Positions 4,853 to 10,373 of a stretch of 10,373 bases of DNA are shown here, one piece after another. The stretch is taken from assembly GCA_964573475.1 (NCBI GenBank), contig CAZNJT010000055.1, forward strand, positions 1 through 10,373. Direction: 5' to 3'. A model generated the notes under the pieces. That model worked only from the letters and a program-made list of their open reading frames with translations. It did no database searches and had not been told where the DNA came from. Origin of the DNA: CAVZKK01 sp964573475 (lineage in GTDB: Archaea; Thermoproteota; Bathyarchaeia; Bathyarchaeales; Bathycorpusculaceae). The position numbers were made by a program, and so were the translations under genes. Each line of letters starts with the position of its first letter. Within the stretch, counting starts at the first letter, position 1.

Positions 4853-6772
4853 GTGGCGCCGAGCTCTGAAAGAGATAAGATAGAAATAAGCCAGTACATA
4901 TTAGAGCACGTTCCCAAAGAAGCCGAAGTGACAAGAATAGAATATGAAGGGTCAACGCTCGCTGTTTATACCAAAAAACCAGAAATCTTGGTTGAACAAA
5001 GCAGCGCAATAGTGGACATAGTTAATATCATTAGAAAAAGAATAGTTATACGCTCTGACCCCTCGGTGAGACTTCCAGAAAAGGATGCCGAAAGAATAAC
5101 ACGTGAAATAATCTCGCCTGAAGCAGAAGTAACAGACATAAATTTCGACCCAAGCCTCGGCGAAATAATAATTGAAGCTAAAAAACCTGGGCTCGTCATT
5201 GGAAAAAATGGAACGGTTTTACAAGAAATTATAAAGCGGACTAAATGGCGTCCTCATGTTTTGAGGAGTCCGCCATTACGCTCAAAAATAGTAACTCACA
5301 TGCGCCATTACCTTCATTCGGAAAGCAAGGAAAGAGAAAGAATACTGCGCACTATAGGCGAAAGGATTTTCAGACCTAAAACCTACGAGGTTGGCGACCT
5401 CAGGATTACAGCCCTTGGAGGAGTTCAAGAGGTTGGAAGGTCAGCCTTCCTTGTTCAAACGAGAGAAAGCAACGTATTATTGGACTGTGGCATTAATCCA
5501 GGTTCTTCAAGGCCATTTGAGGCTTTTCCAAGACTTGATGATCCATTGTTTGAGCTTGACTCTTTGGATGCCGTTGTTATAAGCCATGCTCACCTTGACC
5601 ATTGTGGTTTGGTGCCTTTTCTTTATAAATATGGATATGATGGTCCAGTTTACTGTTCAGCTCCAACTTCCAATCTGATGACGCTGCTTCAACTAGATTA
5701 TTTAGATGTGGCAAGTAAGCAAGGCATAGTGGCGCCGTATGACCAGAAAGATGTTCGTGAATGCGTCTTACACACAATTCCTTTGCGGTATGGTGTTGTG
5801 ACAGACATAGCTCCAGACATCCGCTTAACCCTTCATAATGCTGGTCACATTCTCGGTTCCTCTTTGAGTCACTTGCACATAGGCGAAGGTTTGCATAATA
5901 TTGTCTATACTGGCGATTACAAATATGCAAGAACCATGCTACTGGAAGCAGCAGAAACAGAGTTCCCAAGAGCTGAAACAGTAATAACTGAAAGCACTTA
6001 TGGAGGTGTAGACGATATCATGCCCTCAAGAGTTGAAGCTGAAGAACGTTTGACAGCCATTGTAAATGAGACTCTGGAGCGTAAAGGCAAGGTCATAATT
6101 CCTGTGCCTGCGGTTGGAAGGGCTCAAGAAATAATGCTCATTATTGATGGGTATATGCGGCGTGGGCTGATGAAAGAAGCACCAGTTTTTATTGAAGGCA
6201 TGATTTCAGAAGCAACCGCAATTCACACGGCTTATCCAGAATACTTGGGTAGAGAAGTTCGCCACAGCATACTTCACGAGGGAATTAATCCCTTTCAATC
6301 AGACTACTTCACGATTGTGGAGCATCCAAATGTCAGACAAGAAATAATAGATGGCGAGCCATGCATTATTATGGCGACTTCTGGAATGCTTGAAGGTGGA
6401 CCCGTTATAGAGTATTTCAAAAGCTTGGCGGAAAACGAGAAAAATTCGATAATTTTTGTTAGCTATCAAATTGAAGGCACGTTGGGAAGGAGAGTGAAGA
6501 AGGGCTTAACCGATGTTACCATGATGAACAGCGAGGGCAAACTAGACGTTGTAAAAGTTGGATTGCGTGCAGAGTCAATTGAAGGTTTCTCGGGACACTC
6601 TGACAGGCGACAAATAATCAACTATATAGTCCAGTTAATGCCTAAGCCTGAAAGAGTTGTTGTGTGTCATGGTGAAAGGGCAAAATGTCTAAGCATAGCG
6701 AATTTCATTCAAAGGAGATGTGAGGTTGAAACACTCGTGCCAAGTGTTCTGGAAACGTTTAGGCTGCTGTAG
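4853..6772 (+). CDS. aCPSF1: KH/metallo-beta-lactamase/beta-CASP ribonuclease, archaeal CPSF1 (transcription termination factor)
   Basis: aCPSF1 cleaves nascent RNA at U-rich 3' ends and terminates transcription in archaea; it is homologous to eukaryotic CPSF73. The 639-aa protein is full length. The N-terminal part (about 1-145) holds tandem KH-like domains with the GxxG-type loop IGKNG at 116-120. The metallo-beta-lactamase core has HAHLDH (245-250), HNAGHILGSS (328-337, H332) and YTGDYKYA (352-359, D355). The beta-CASP part has TESTYGG (379-385, E380), VPAVGRAQE, ATSGMLEGGPV, GFSGHSD (579-585) and the terminal VCHGE (604-608), supplying the remaining zinc ligands. All catalytic residues are present. 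The start is GTG at 4853, with GAGGAAG (4838-4844) 8 nt upstream overlapping the psmB stop. Its last 14 bp overlap the opposite-strand sepF gene. Confidence 0.97.
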   Translation: MAPSSERDKIEISQYILEHVPKEAEVTRIEYEGSTLAVYTKKPEILVEQSSAIVDIVNIIRKRIVIRSDPSVRLPEKDAERITREIISPEAEVTDINFDPSLGEIIIEAKKPGLVIGKNGTVLQEIIKRTKWRPHVLRSPPLRSKIVTHMRHYLHSESKERERILRTIGERIFRPKTYEVGDLRITALGGVQEVGRSAFLVQTRESNVLLDCGINPGSSRPFEAFPRLDDPLFELDSLDAVVISHAHLDHCGLVPFLYKYGYDGPVYCSAPTSNLMTLLQLDYLDVASKQGIVAPYDQKDVRECVLHTIPLRYGVVTDIAPDIRLTLHNAGHILGSSLSHLHIGEGLHNIVYTGDYKYARTMLLEAAETEFPRAETVITESTYGGVDDIMPSRVEAEERLTAIVNETLERKGKVIIPVPAVGRAQEIMLIIDGYMRRGLMKEAPVFIEGMISEATAIHTAYPEYLGREVRHSILHEGINPFQSDYFTIVEHPNVRQEIIDGEPCIIMATSGMLEGGPVIEYFKSLAENEKNSIIFVSYQIEGTLGRRVKKGLTDVTMMNSEGKLDVVKVGLRAESIEGFSGHSDRRQIINYIVQLMPKPERVVVCHGERAKCLSIANFIQRRCEVETLVPSVLETFRLL

Positions 6773-7118
6773 GTATAGGCTCGTTTGAAATTGGCGTCTT
6801 TTCCCGCCAAATCCTAACACCCGGAGGACAGATGACCACTCGCTCCTCGCCTAATCTTGCAATGTCTCCGCCAACAGATTCAGCGAACTCGCATAACTCG
6901 TTTACCGCACGTTTAACATCATCAATGCTCTTGTTTGCGAGAGGAGATATCCTAAGGATCATGATATTACCGGATTTTACTTCATTTTTCACGGCGTCCA
7001 AGTCAGATAAATCGCGAAGGGGCATAGCCTTCAAATAAGTCTTGCCAGAAATTCCCCTAACTTCAACTTCCTTCTCAACTTTCTTGGATTTGCGAAGTAT
7101 ATTACCTAAACTCGGCAA
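6759..7118 (-). CDS. sepF: SepF-type cell division protein (FtsZ membrane anchor)
   Basis: SepF tethers FtsZ to the membrane in FtsZ-containing archaea. The core domain is clear: YLKAMPLRDLSDLDAVKNEV, GNIMILRISPLANKSIDDVK, then VNELCEFAESVGGDIARLGE and RVVICPPGVRIWR. I chose the TTG at 7118-7116 because GAGAGGAGA (7130-7122) lies 4 nt upstream and a TATA-like CTTAAA (7163-7158) predicts transcription start near 7134. The product then begins MPSLGNILRKSKK, a short amphipathic basic segment that fits a membrane-targeting helix, and has 119 residues. The same frame extends upstream to another TTG at 7154 (131 residues), which has no ribosome site. The gene lies about 130 nt downstream of the PUA gene on the same strand. 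Its stop lies within the last 14 bp of aCPSF1. Confidence 0.87.
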   Translation of the reverse strand: MPSLGNILRKSKKVEKEVEVRGISGKTYLKAMPLRDLSDLDAVKNEVKSGNIMILRISPLANKSIDDVKRAVNELCEFAESVGGDIARLGEERVVICPPGVRIWREKTPISNEPIPTAA

Positions 7119-7157
7119 ACTTCTCCTCTCTAACACACTAAATTCTATTTTCAAGAG

Positions 7158-7163
7158 TTTAAG
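7158..7163 (-). promoter_or_regulatory. sepF: TATA-like element of sepF
   Basis: Leftward CTTAAA, centred near 7160, would start transcription near 7134. That is downstream of the upper TTG (7154) and upstream of the SD-linked TTG (7118), so it supports the shorter protein. Readthrough from the PUA gene is an alternative. Confidence 0.3.
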
Positions 7164-7247
7164 CGTTTCTTAATTCCACGTCTGAATTGCTAATACAAAT
7201 TTAACTATTAAGTGTTTTATGAATTAGAAATTTAGATTCAGCCTTCA

Positions 7248-7757
7248 CTAAGCCTTAGCTTCAAGCTGTTTTATGAAATTCCATATTTTATCGCCAACAA
7301 AATGAATATTTCTAACGACAATACCATGTTTGACATTCTTTGCCGTGTTCATATCGTAGATGATCTCACCTACTGCTATCGGCTTACCATGTTTCTCATC
7401 CACAACAAGAACAAAATCGCCCTCTCTGAATTCTCCTTCGAAACGGGTGATTCCAGGCGCCATGATGTTTGCGCCATTACACACGTGCGGAACTGCGCCC
7501 ATGTTAATAACAACTTTGGGCGATGAGGCTAAAAATTCGTTGAAAACTAAAGTTGGGAAAATATTATCTTCAGCTTTAACTAAAGATGGCTTGCCGTTGA
7601 TAAGGTAGACCTCAGCAAATTCTGTTTGAATAAGTTCAACGTTAGCTTTAGCCTTGAAGATTTGCTCTAAATTGATTTTAAGTTTTTCTGAGGCTTTTTC
7701 TAAGAGGGCTTTTGCATCTTTGGCTTTTAAGAAATATCTTCTAAATTTTTCTGGCAT
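7248..7757 (-). CDS. MCT-1/Tma20-like RNA-binding protein with C-terminal PUA domain
   Basis: The 169-aa protein resembles eukaryotic MCT-1 (MCTS1) along its length: an N-terminal pre-PUA domain (about 1-75) with VYLINGKPSL and FPTLVFNEFL, then a PUA domain (about 78-157). The PUA hallmark GAVPHVCNGANIMAPGI (87-103) and the closing NIHFVGDKIWNF (150-161) correspond to MCT-1 segments. In eukaryotes MCT-1/DENR and eIF2D act on 40S subunits in reinitiation and recycling. The archaeal proteins are presumed to bind RNA, probably on the ribosome, but their role is less defined. The ATG at 7757 follows a purine-rich GAGAGAAG. It is divergent from the LSm-L37e operon and lies upstream of sepF on the same strand. 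Confidence 0.88.
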   Translation of the reverse strand: MPEKFRRYFLKAKDAKALLEKASEKLKINLEQIFKAKANVELIQTEFAEVYLINGKPSLVKAEDNIFPTLVFNEFLASSPKVVINMGAVPHVCNGANIMAPGITRFEGEFREGDFVLVVDEKHGKPIAVGEIIYDMNTAKNVKHGIVVRNIHFVGDKIWNFIKQLEAKA

Positions 7758-7785
7758 AATGCTTCTCTCTTAGATAGGTTTAAAT

Positions 7786-7807
7786 GGTATAAGTTTAAGT
7801 ATAAAAG
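7786..7807. promoter_or_regulatory. shared promoter region between the PUA and LSm genes
   Basis: Two AT-rich boxes, GGTATAAG (7786-7793) and GTATAAAAG (7799-7807), lie in the 77-bp divergent gap. For LSm the left box predicts a start near 7816, just before a GAGG ribosome site (7824-7827), while the right box would give a leader of only about 6 nt. Read leftward, CTTTTATAC from the right box could serve the PUA gene, with a start near 7776. Confidence 0.4.
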
Positions 7808-7834
7808 ACATAAAATATAGTTCGAGGCTTCAGA

Positions 7835-8062
7835 ATGAGCGAGATGACAACAGAAATTCTTGAGCAAAACCTTGGGAAAATCGTGCTTGTGCGATTGAAA
7901 GGTGGAAAAAGTTTACGTGGAAGATTGAAGGGGTTCGATCAACATTTAAACTTGGTTTTGGAGGAAACAGAAGATACTACGAATGCTGAAAGCATGAAAA
8001 AGCTAGGGTTAATAATTGTTCGAGGAGACAATGTGGTTCTCATTTCACCTCCGCCAAGGTGA
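7835..8062 (+). CDS. archaeal Sm-like protein (SmAP/LSm)
   Basis: SmAPs form heptameric rings that bind U-rich RNA. The 75-aa protein has the Sm1 motif over residues 14-44, with GRLKGFDQHLNLVLEE carrying the conserved D35 and N39, and the Sm2 motif GLIIVRGDNVVLIS (58-71), whose RGDN lines the uridine-binding pocket. There is no C-terminal extension. The ATG at 7835 has GAGG 7 nt upstream. Its TGA overlaps the GTG start of L37e in a GTGA tetranucleotide, so the two are translationally coupled. This LSm-L37e pairing is widespread in archaea. Confidence 0.96.
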   Translation: MSEMTTEILEQNLGKIVLVRLKGGKSLRGRLKGFDQHLNLVLEETEDTTNAESMKKLGLIIVRGDNVVLISPPPR

Positions 8063-8256
8063 CAACTTTGGGAAAGGGAACACCATCTTTTGGCAAACGT
8101 GCTGGCAAGACGCTTCACATACGTTGTAGACGGTGTGGAAGAAGGTCATATAACGTGGCAAAGAAACGGTGTGCGGCTTGCGGTTATGGAGAAACAACAG
8201 TTATTAAGAGGTATTCTTGGCGAACTAAAACCCTTAATAGAGAAAGAGTACGCTAA
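8059..8256 (+). CDS. rpl37e: 50S ribosomal protein L37e (eL37)
   Basis: This small zinc-binding protein of the large subunit has 65 residues. The opening GKGTPSFGKR and CRRCGRRSYNVAKKRCAACG are diagnostic; C23, C26, C38 and C41 are the four zinc ligands. KRYSWRTK follows, as in the family. The start is GTG at 8059, inside the LSm stop region (4-bp overlap), and no other in-frame start fits the family N-terminus. Translation therefore depends on LSm. A T7 tract 54 nt after the stop is a likely transcript end. Confidence 0.96.
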   Translation: MTTLGKGTPSFGKRAGKTLHIRCRRCGRRSYNVAKKRCAACGYGETTVIKRYSWRTKTLNRERVR

Positions 8257-8309
8257 AATGCATTATTTGTTTATTGTGAAAACTGATAATACGCTTTATC
8301 CTAACAAAG

Positions 8310-8340
8310 TTTTTTTACTGGCAAAGGGGTTTGAAAAAAA
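8310..8340. terminator. facing poly-T terminators between converging units
   Basis: Seven T's on the + strand (8310-8316) follow the LSm-L37e operon. Seven A's (8334-8340) give seven T's on the - strand for the unit ending at 8390. Each tract lies on the far side of a short spacer, a suitable arrangement for U-tract termination of both transcripts. Confidence 0.5.
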
Positions 8341-8389
8341 TGGCAGCTCAGATTATTCGAACACACGCATAAATTTTTGGCGCAGAATG

Positions 8390-8641
8390 CTAATTCGAAA
8401 GGTTCTTCGCATCTTCTTTATTTTTAACCCACAAAATTACTGTAGGAGACACAATCCATAGCCAAATGTTGAAGGCTCCCCATATTATATCTAAAGGAAA
8501 CGGCGTCATTTTAAAACCCGTTAGGGCGACTATAAAACCGGCTGAGGCATCAACCGCTATAGCTACTATTTTCTTAGCGTCCATTTTTCCATAATCCCCT
8601 TTCTCCGGCAATGTTATCTTGAAATTGTGAATATACGTCAT
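8390..8641 (-). CDS. small membrane protein of unknown function, two predicted TM helices
   Basis: I do not recognise this protein. In the 83-aa frame, residues 24-43 (IVAIAVDASAGFIVALTGF region) and about 49-72 (DIIWGAFNIWLWIVSPTVIL region) are hydrophobic enough to span the membrane, the second with three Trp residues. The tail VKNKEDAKNLSN is polar. D31 lies inside the first helix, which is unusual. The ATG at 8641 is only 6 nt after the stop of the upstream 203-aa gene but lacks an SD. A second ATG at 8584 (64-aa product) has GGGGA 10 nt upstream and keeps both helices, so it may be the real start. Tight spacing implies an operon with the upstream gene. Confidence 0.6.
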   Translation of the reverse strand: MTYIHNFKITLPEKGDYGKMDAKKIVAIAVDASAGFIVALTGFKMTPFPLDIIWGAFNIWLWIVSPTVILWVKNKEDAKNLSN

Positions 8642-8647
8642 CAGAAG

Positions 8648-9259
8648 CTATGTACTACTACCGTAGTAGCCTTTGTCAATTTTGACGTAGATTAACGGTC
8701 CCTTGCTTCGGGTTAGTTCTCTTGCTTTCCTTAAAGTGTTATTAATAACATTCATTGCTTGTTCTTCTTCATTAAGGTACTCTCTGCTTTTTTCGCCTAA
8801 TTCCATTTTTAGGAGGTTTTCTGCGAGAATTGATGTGCCGCAGATTTCTGCATTCTTAATGAGCGTGGATGTTACGAGTTCTTGCATTTCTTGACGGTTT
8901 GAAAGTTTTCTCCATAATGGCTCCGCATTGCTGAGGATTTTTGTAACCTTATTCCATCTATTAGAATTTTCGTTGCCTATGAGCAGTTTTACTCGTTCTT
9001 TCCATTTTTTAAGCCATATTCCCGTCCAAATGCCCAAGAATTCTTCCAACTCGTTTGGATTTTCGTTGAAAAACTTTTCTAACATGTCCACGAGTTCGCA
9101 TTCGTTTGCTTCCTTTCCAACAAGGTTCCAATGGACTTTAAGATAGTTTGTTAAGTCTTGGCATGCTATTTGGAGTACCTTTCGGTCTGAACCGAAAACA
9201 TCCATCGTTGAGTCTATTTCTTTAAATTTCTCTGATAACAGTATTTCTATGAAATTCAT
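8648..9259 (-). CDS. unknown 203-aa alpha-helical protein, first gene of a two-gene unit
   Basis: I do not recognise a family. The protein appears cytosolic and almost entirely helical, with charged amphipathic segments and six Trp, concentrated in HWN (43-45) and IWTGIWLKKWKERV (around 77-90). There is no signal peptide, membrane helix, zinc motif or nucleotide-binding loop. The C-terminus, PLIYVKIDKGYYGSST, looks like a short beta strand ending in a Tyr/Ser tail. The ATG at 9259 is supported by GGGA (9270-9267) 7 nt upstream and a TATA-like element at 9306-9319. Its stop is 6 nt before the start of the small membrane protein, so the two products may work together at the membrane. That is inference from gene order only. 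Confidence 0.7.
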   Translation of the reverse strand: MNFIEILLSEKFKEIDSTMDVFGSDRKVLQIACQDLTNYLKVHWNLVGKEANECELVDMLEKFFNENPNELEEFLGIWTGIWLKKWKERVKLLIGNENSNRWNKVTKILSNAEPLWRKLSNRQEMQELVTSTLIKNAEICGTSILAENLLKMELGEKSREYLNEEEQAMNVINNTLRKARELTRSKGPLIYVKIDKGYYGSST

Positions 9260-9305
9260 TGGATATTCCCGCTCGAAGCCTTCTCCACCTTAAACTAAAG
9301 ATTGA

Positions 9306-9319
9306 GCTTTTAATTAAGC
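9306..9319 (-). promoter_or_regulatory. TATA-like promoter of the unknown two-gene unit
   Basis: Read leftward, GCTTAATTAAAAGC is an AT-rich near-palindrome centred at 9312. It predicts transcription start near 9286 and a leader of about 27 nt that includes the GGGA ribosome site. Confidence 0.45.
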
Positions 9320-9389
9320 TTTATTTATGGTTGCTTCTATAACTTTTTTCAGTAATTTTCAGCTATATTACAGTTTTAGGAATATCTAA

Positions 9390-9406
9390 AGCTTGTTTTA
9401 CAAGTT
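9390..9406 (-). terminator. small hairpin at the HAD phosphatase stop codon
   Basis: CTTGT (9392-9396) and ACAAG (9400-9404) form a 5-bp stem with a 3-nt loop directly after the HAD stop codon. No long T-run follows on the leftward strand, so a terminator role is uncertain. Confidence 0.25.
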
Positions 9407-10052
9407 ATTCAAGAAAATCTGGGAGTTTGTTGACGCTTTCAAGAATTAAATCTGGTTTCTCCCTCTCTAGCTCCTCACGAGAAAAAATTCCAGATAAAAC
9501 TGCAACTGTTTTGGCTCCAGCGTTTTTTCCAGCTTTTATATCTGCGACAGAGTCCCCCACAACAACACATTCGCACATTTGAATGTCAAGTTGTTTTGCA
9601 CATTTTATAAGCGCTTCTGGAGAAGGTTTTGGATCACGCGTGTCCAAGGCTGTTATTACGTATTGGAAGTATTTTGCTAATCCAAATTTTTCCAACTCTT
9701 TAATGACTTTTTCTTTTGGAACATAACGCATGGTGATTAATGCCAGCTTTGCCTTCTCTGAAAGTTTTTTCAGCGTGTCTGAAATTTTCGGCATCGGTTT
9801 CGTTTTTAAGGATGTTGCTTGAGCGTAGGCGTTAAGATATATGTCTAAAAACTTTTGCACATCAATTCCTTTCAACAAGTCTTTTATTGGAAGGTTCTGT
9901 TCAATCCTCTTCGGAATCTCTGTCACTATTTTGGCGTCAACCATTCTTTGTCCCATTATTTTGAAGGCGGTTTTTACTGCTTCTAGATAAGCCTCTTTCG
10001 AGTCTACTATTGTGCCGTCTAAGTCGAGGAGTATTCCTTTAACTTTCAACAT
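9405..10052 (-). CDS. HAD-superfamily phosphatase, phosphoglycolate phosphatase-like
   Basis: The 215-aa enzyme has all four HAD motifs: I, DLDGTIVDS (10-18) with nucleophile D10 and general acid D12; II, LITM with T107; III, K142 in DPKPSPEA; IV, VVVGDSVADIKAGKNAG (163-179) with D167 and D171. A helical C1-type cap lies between motifs I and II (about 18-85), as in the Gph/PGMB group, so the likely substrates are small phosphorylated metabolites such as 2-phosphoglycolate. The sequence does not fix the substrate. The ATG at 10052 is the only start before an in-frame upstream stop. The strong SD AAGGAGG is 17 nt away and better placed for a tiny overlapping ORF. It is divergent from rpsJ. Confidence 0.9.
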   Translation of the reverse strand: MLKVKGILLDLDGTIVDSKEAYLEAVKTAFKIMGQRMVDAKIVTEIPKRIEQNLPIKDLLKGIDVQKFLDIYLNAYAQATSLKTKPMPKISDTLKKLSEKAKLALITMRYVPKEKVIKELEKFGLAKYFQYVITALDTRDPKPSPEALIKCAKQLDIQMCECVVVGDSVADIKAGKNAGAKTVAVLSGIFSREELEREKPDLILESVNKLPDFLE

Positions 10053-10063
10053 TGTGTTTCCAT
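10046..10063 (-). other. five-codon leader ORF overlapping the HAD start
   Basis: An ATG at 10063-10061 lies 6 nt after a perfect AAGGAGG (10076-10070) and opens METQC followed by TGA at 10048-10046. The HAD ATG (10052-10050) lies inside it in another frame, so a ribosome loaded on the SD would terminate next to the HAD start. Stop-restart coupling is inferred; a base error or indel here is the alternative. Confidence 0.35.
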
Positions 10064-10069
10064 TGTTAT

Positions 10070-10076
10070 CCTCCTT
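10070..10076 (-). promoter_or_regulatory. strong Shine-Dalgarno site ahead of the HAD gene
   Basis: Read leftward, AAGGAGG is the best ribosome-binding match I noticed in the window. It is 6 nt from the mini-ORF ATG and 17 nt from the HAD ATG. Confidence 0.6.
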
Positions 10077-10103
10077 GATTTGTGCTTATTATTGCTTATG
10101 ATT

Positions 10104-10119
10104 CGATAAGTTTTTATTC
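10104..10119. promoter_or_regulatory. AT-rich promoter element between HAD and rpsJ
   Basis: CGATAAGTTTTTATTC could act as a TATA region in either direction. Rightward it predicts a start near 10139 for rpsJ (leader about 23 nt). Leftward, GAATAAAAAC predicts a start near 10088 for the HAD gene, upstream of its strong SD. Confidence 0.4.
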
Positions 10120-10131
10120 ACGGTTAATTGT

Positions 10132-10149
10132 CTAAGGTAAATACCTTAG
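10132..10149 (+). promoter_or_regulatory. rpsJ: perfect palindrome at the rpsJ transcription start
   Basis: CTAAGGTAAATACCTTAG is an 8-bp inverted repeat around a 2-nt centre. It straddles the predicted rpsJ start site (about 10139) and ends 12 nt before the ATG. It could be an operator or, if transcription starts upstream of it, a leader hairpin. Confidence 0.45.
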
Positions 10150-10161
10150 GAATGAAGGGCA

Positions 10162-10373
10162 ATGGTTAGGAAAGCACGCATACGATTAACAAGCACAGAC
10201 TACACGAAACTGGAAGAAGTATGTGAAGAACTGAAAGCCATCGCCCAGAAAACAGGAGTTAAATTAAACGGCCCAGTTCCATTGCCCACCAAAAGGCTGA
10301 AGGTTCCCGTTTTGAAGTCGCCTTGCGGCGAAGGAACCCTAACATGGGACAAATGGGAAATGCGAATTCATAA
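10162..10373 (+). CDS. rpsJ: 30S ribosomal protein S10 (uS10), 3' end beyond window
   Basis: The visible 70 codons match archaeal uS10 from its start: MVRKARIRLTSTDYTKLEEV, then AIAQKTGVKLNGPVPLPTKR, LKVPVLKSPCGEGTLTW and DKWEMRIH. The last segment is the conserved region holding the tRNA- and S3-facing loop. A normal archaeal protein is about 100 residues, so roughly a third is missing at the edge. The ATG at 10162 has a modest GAAGGGC just upstream. The protein is part of the 30S head. In archaea rpsJ often follows the EF-1A gene; here it instead starts its own transcript behind a divergent HAD gene. Confidence 0.95.
   Translation, partial: MVRKARIRLTSTDYTKLEEVCEELKAIAQKTGVKLNGPVPLPTKRLKVPVLKSPCGEGTLTWDKWEMRIH

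Noticed and set aside
5577..5969. Leftward open frame of about 130 codons inside aCPSF1
   Set aside because: It is wholly antisense to the strongly conserved metallo-beta-lactamase core. Its Cys/His/Leu-rich translation is what that complement produces.
7302..7608. Two rightward open frames opposite the PUA gene
   Set aside because: They are complements of a conserved PUA coding sequence. No promoter or SD supports them.
8258..8461. Rightward open frame of 67 codons after L37e
   Set aside because: It lacks an SD, crosses both T7 tracts, and its second half is antisense to the small membrane protein gene. The residue make-up looks random.
8636..8646. CTGATGA on the leftward strand as a C box of a C/D guide RNA
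   Set aside because: No matching D, C' and D' boxes lie at suitable spacing, and the site is the junction of two coding regions.
10152..10169. Mini-ORF MKGNG before rpsJ
   Set aside because: It overlaps the rpsJ start but has only a weak SD. Unlike the HAD case, nothing favours its translation over rpsJ.

Overview
The window is a stretch of archaeal chromosome. Diagnostic genes are sn-glycerol-1-phosphate dehydrogenase (archaeal lipid backbone), a proteasome beta subunit next to the KH/beta-CASP nuclease aCPSF1, an LSm protein overlapping ribosomal protein L37e, a SepF-type division protein, an MCT-1-like PUA protein, a long archaeal FKBP and the 5' part of rpsJ (uS10). The DNA is AT-rich, intergenic gaps are short, and many genes are preceded by TATA-like boxes with short leaders. 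SepF implies FtsZ-based division and argues against Sulfolobus-like Thermoproteota. The protein style suggests a Bathyarchaeia-type lineage, but that placement is inference and other FtsZ-containing archaea are possible.

Layout, left to right. Positions 1-182 hold a possible leftward gene start cut by the window edge, plus an operator-like palindrome. A 43-codon, very basic small protein follows (183-314, +). A leftward pair, a MazG-like protein then a 12-TM MFS transporter, fills 493-2038. A lone rightward FKBP (2234-2941) meets the leftward G1P dehydrogenase egsA (2944-4008) tail to tail with 2 bp between stops. The psmB-aCPSF1 operon (4210-6772, +) overlaps by 14 bp the 3' end of leftward sepF (6759-7118), which lies behind a leftward MCT-1-like PUA gene (7248-7757). 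Divergent from that is the LSm-L37e operon (7835-8256, +). Two leftward unrecognised genes (8390-9259) and a leftward HAD phosphatase (9405-10052) follow. The right edge carries rpsJ (10162 to end, +).

Most of the window is core information processing: protein turnover (psmB), transcription termination and RNA 3'-end cleavage (aCPSF1), RNA binding (LSm, PUA), ribosome structure (L37e, uS10), folding (FKBP), membrane lipid synthesis (egsA) and division (SepF). Accessory content is limited to the MFS/MazG pair, the basic small ORF and the 83/203-aa pair.

I see no mobile element, CRISPR array, tRNA or rRNA. The less ordinary signals are: a MazG-like protein lacking two canonical metal-binding glutamates; a psmB leader with a possibly leaderless 13-codon upstream ORF and a hairpin; a strong Shine-Dalgarno site aimed at a 5-codon ORF overlapping the HAD start; a perfect palindrome at the predicted rpsJ transcription start; and the unrecognised two-gene unit.
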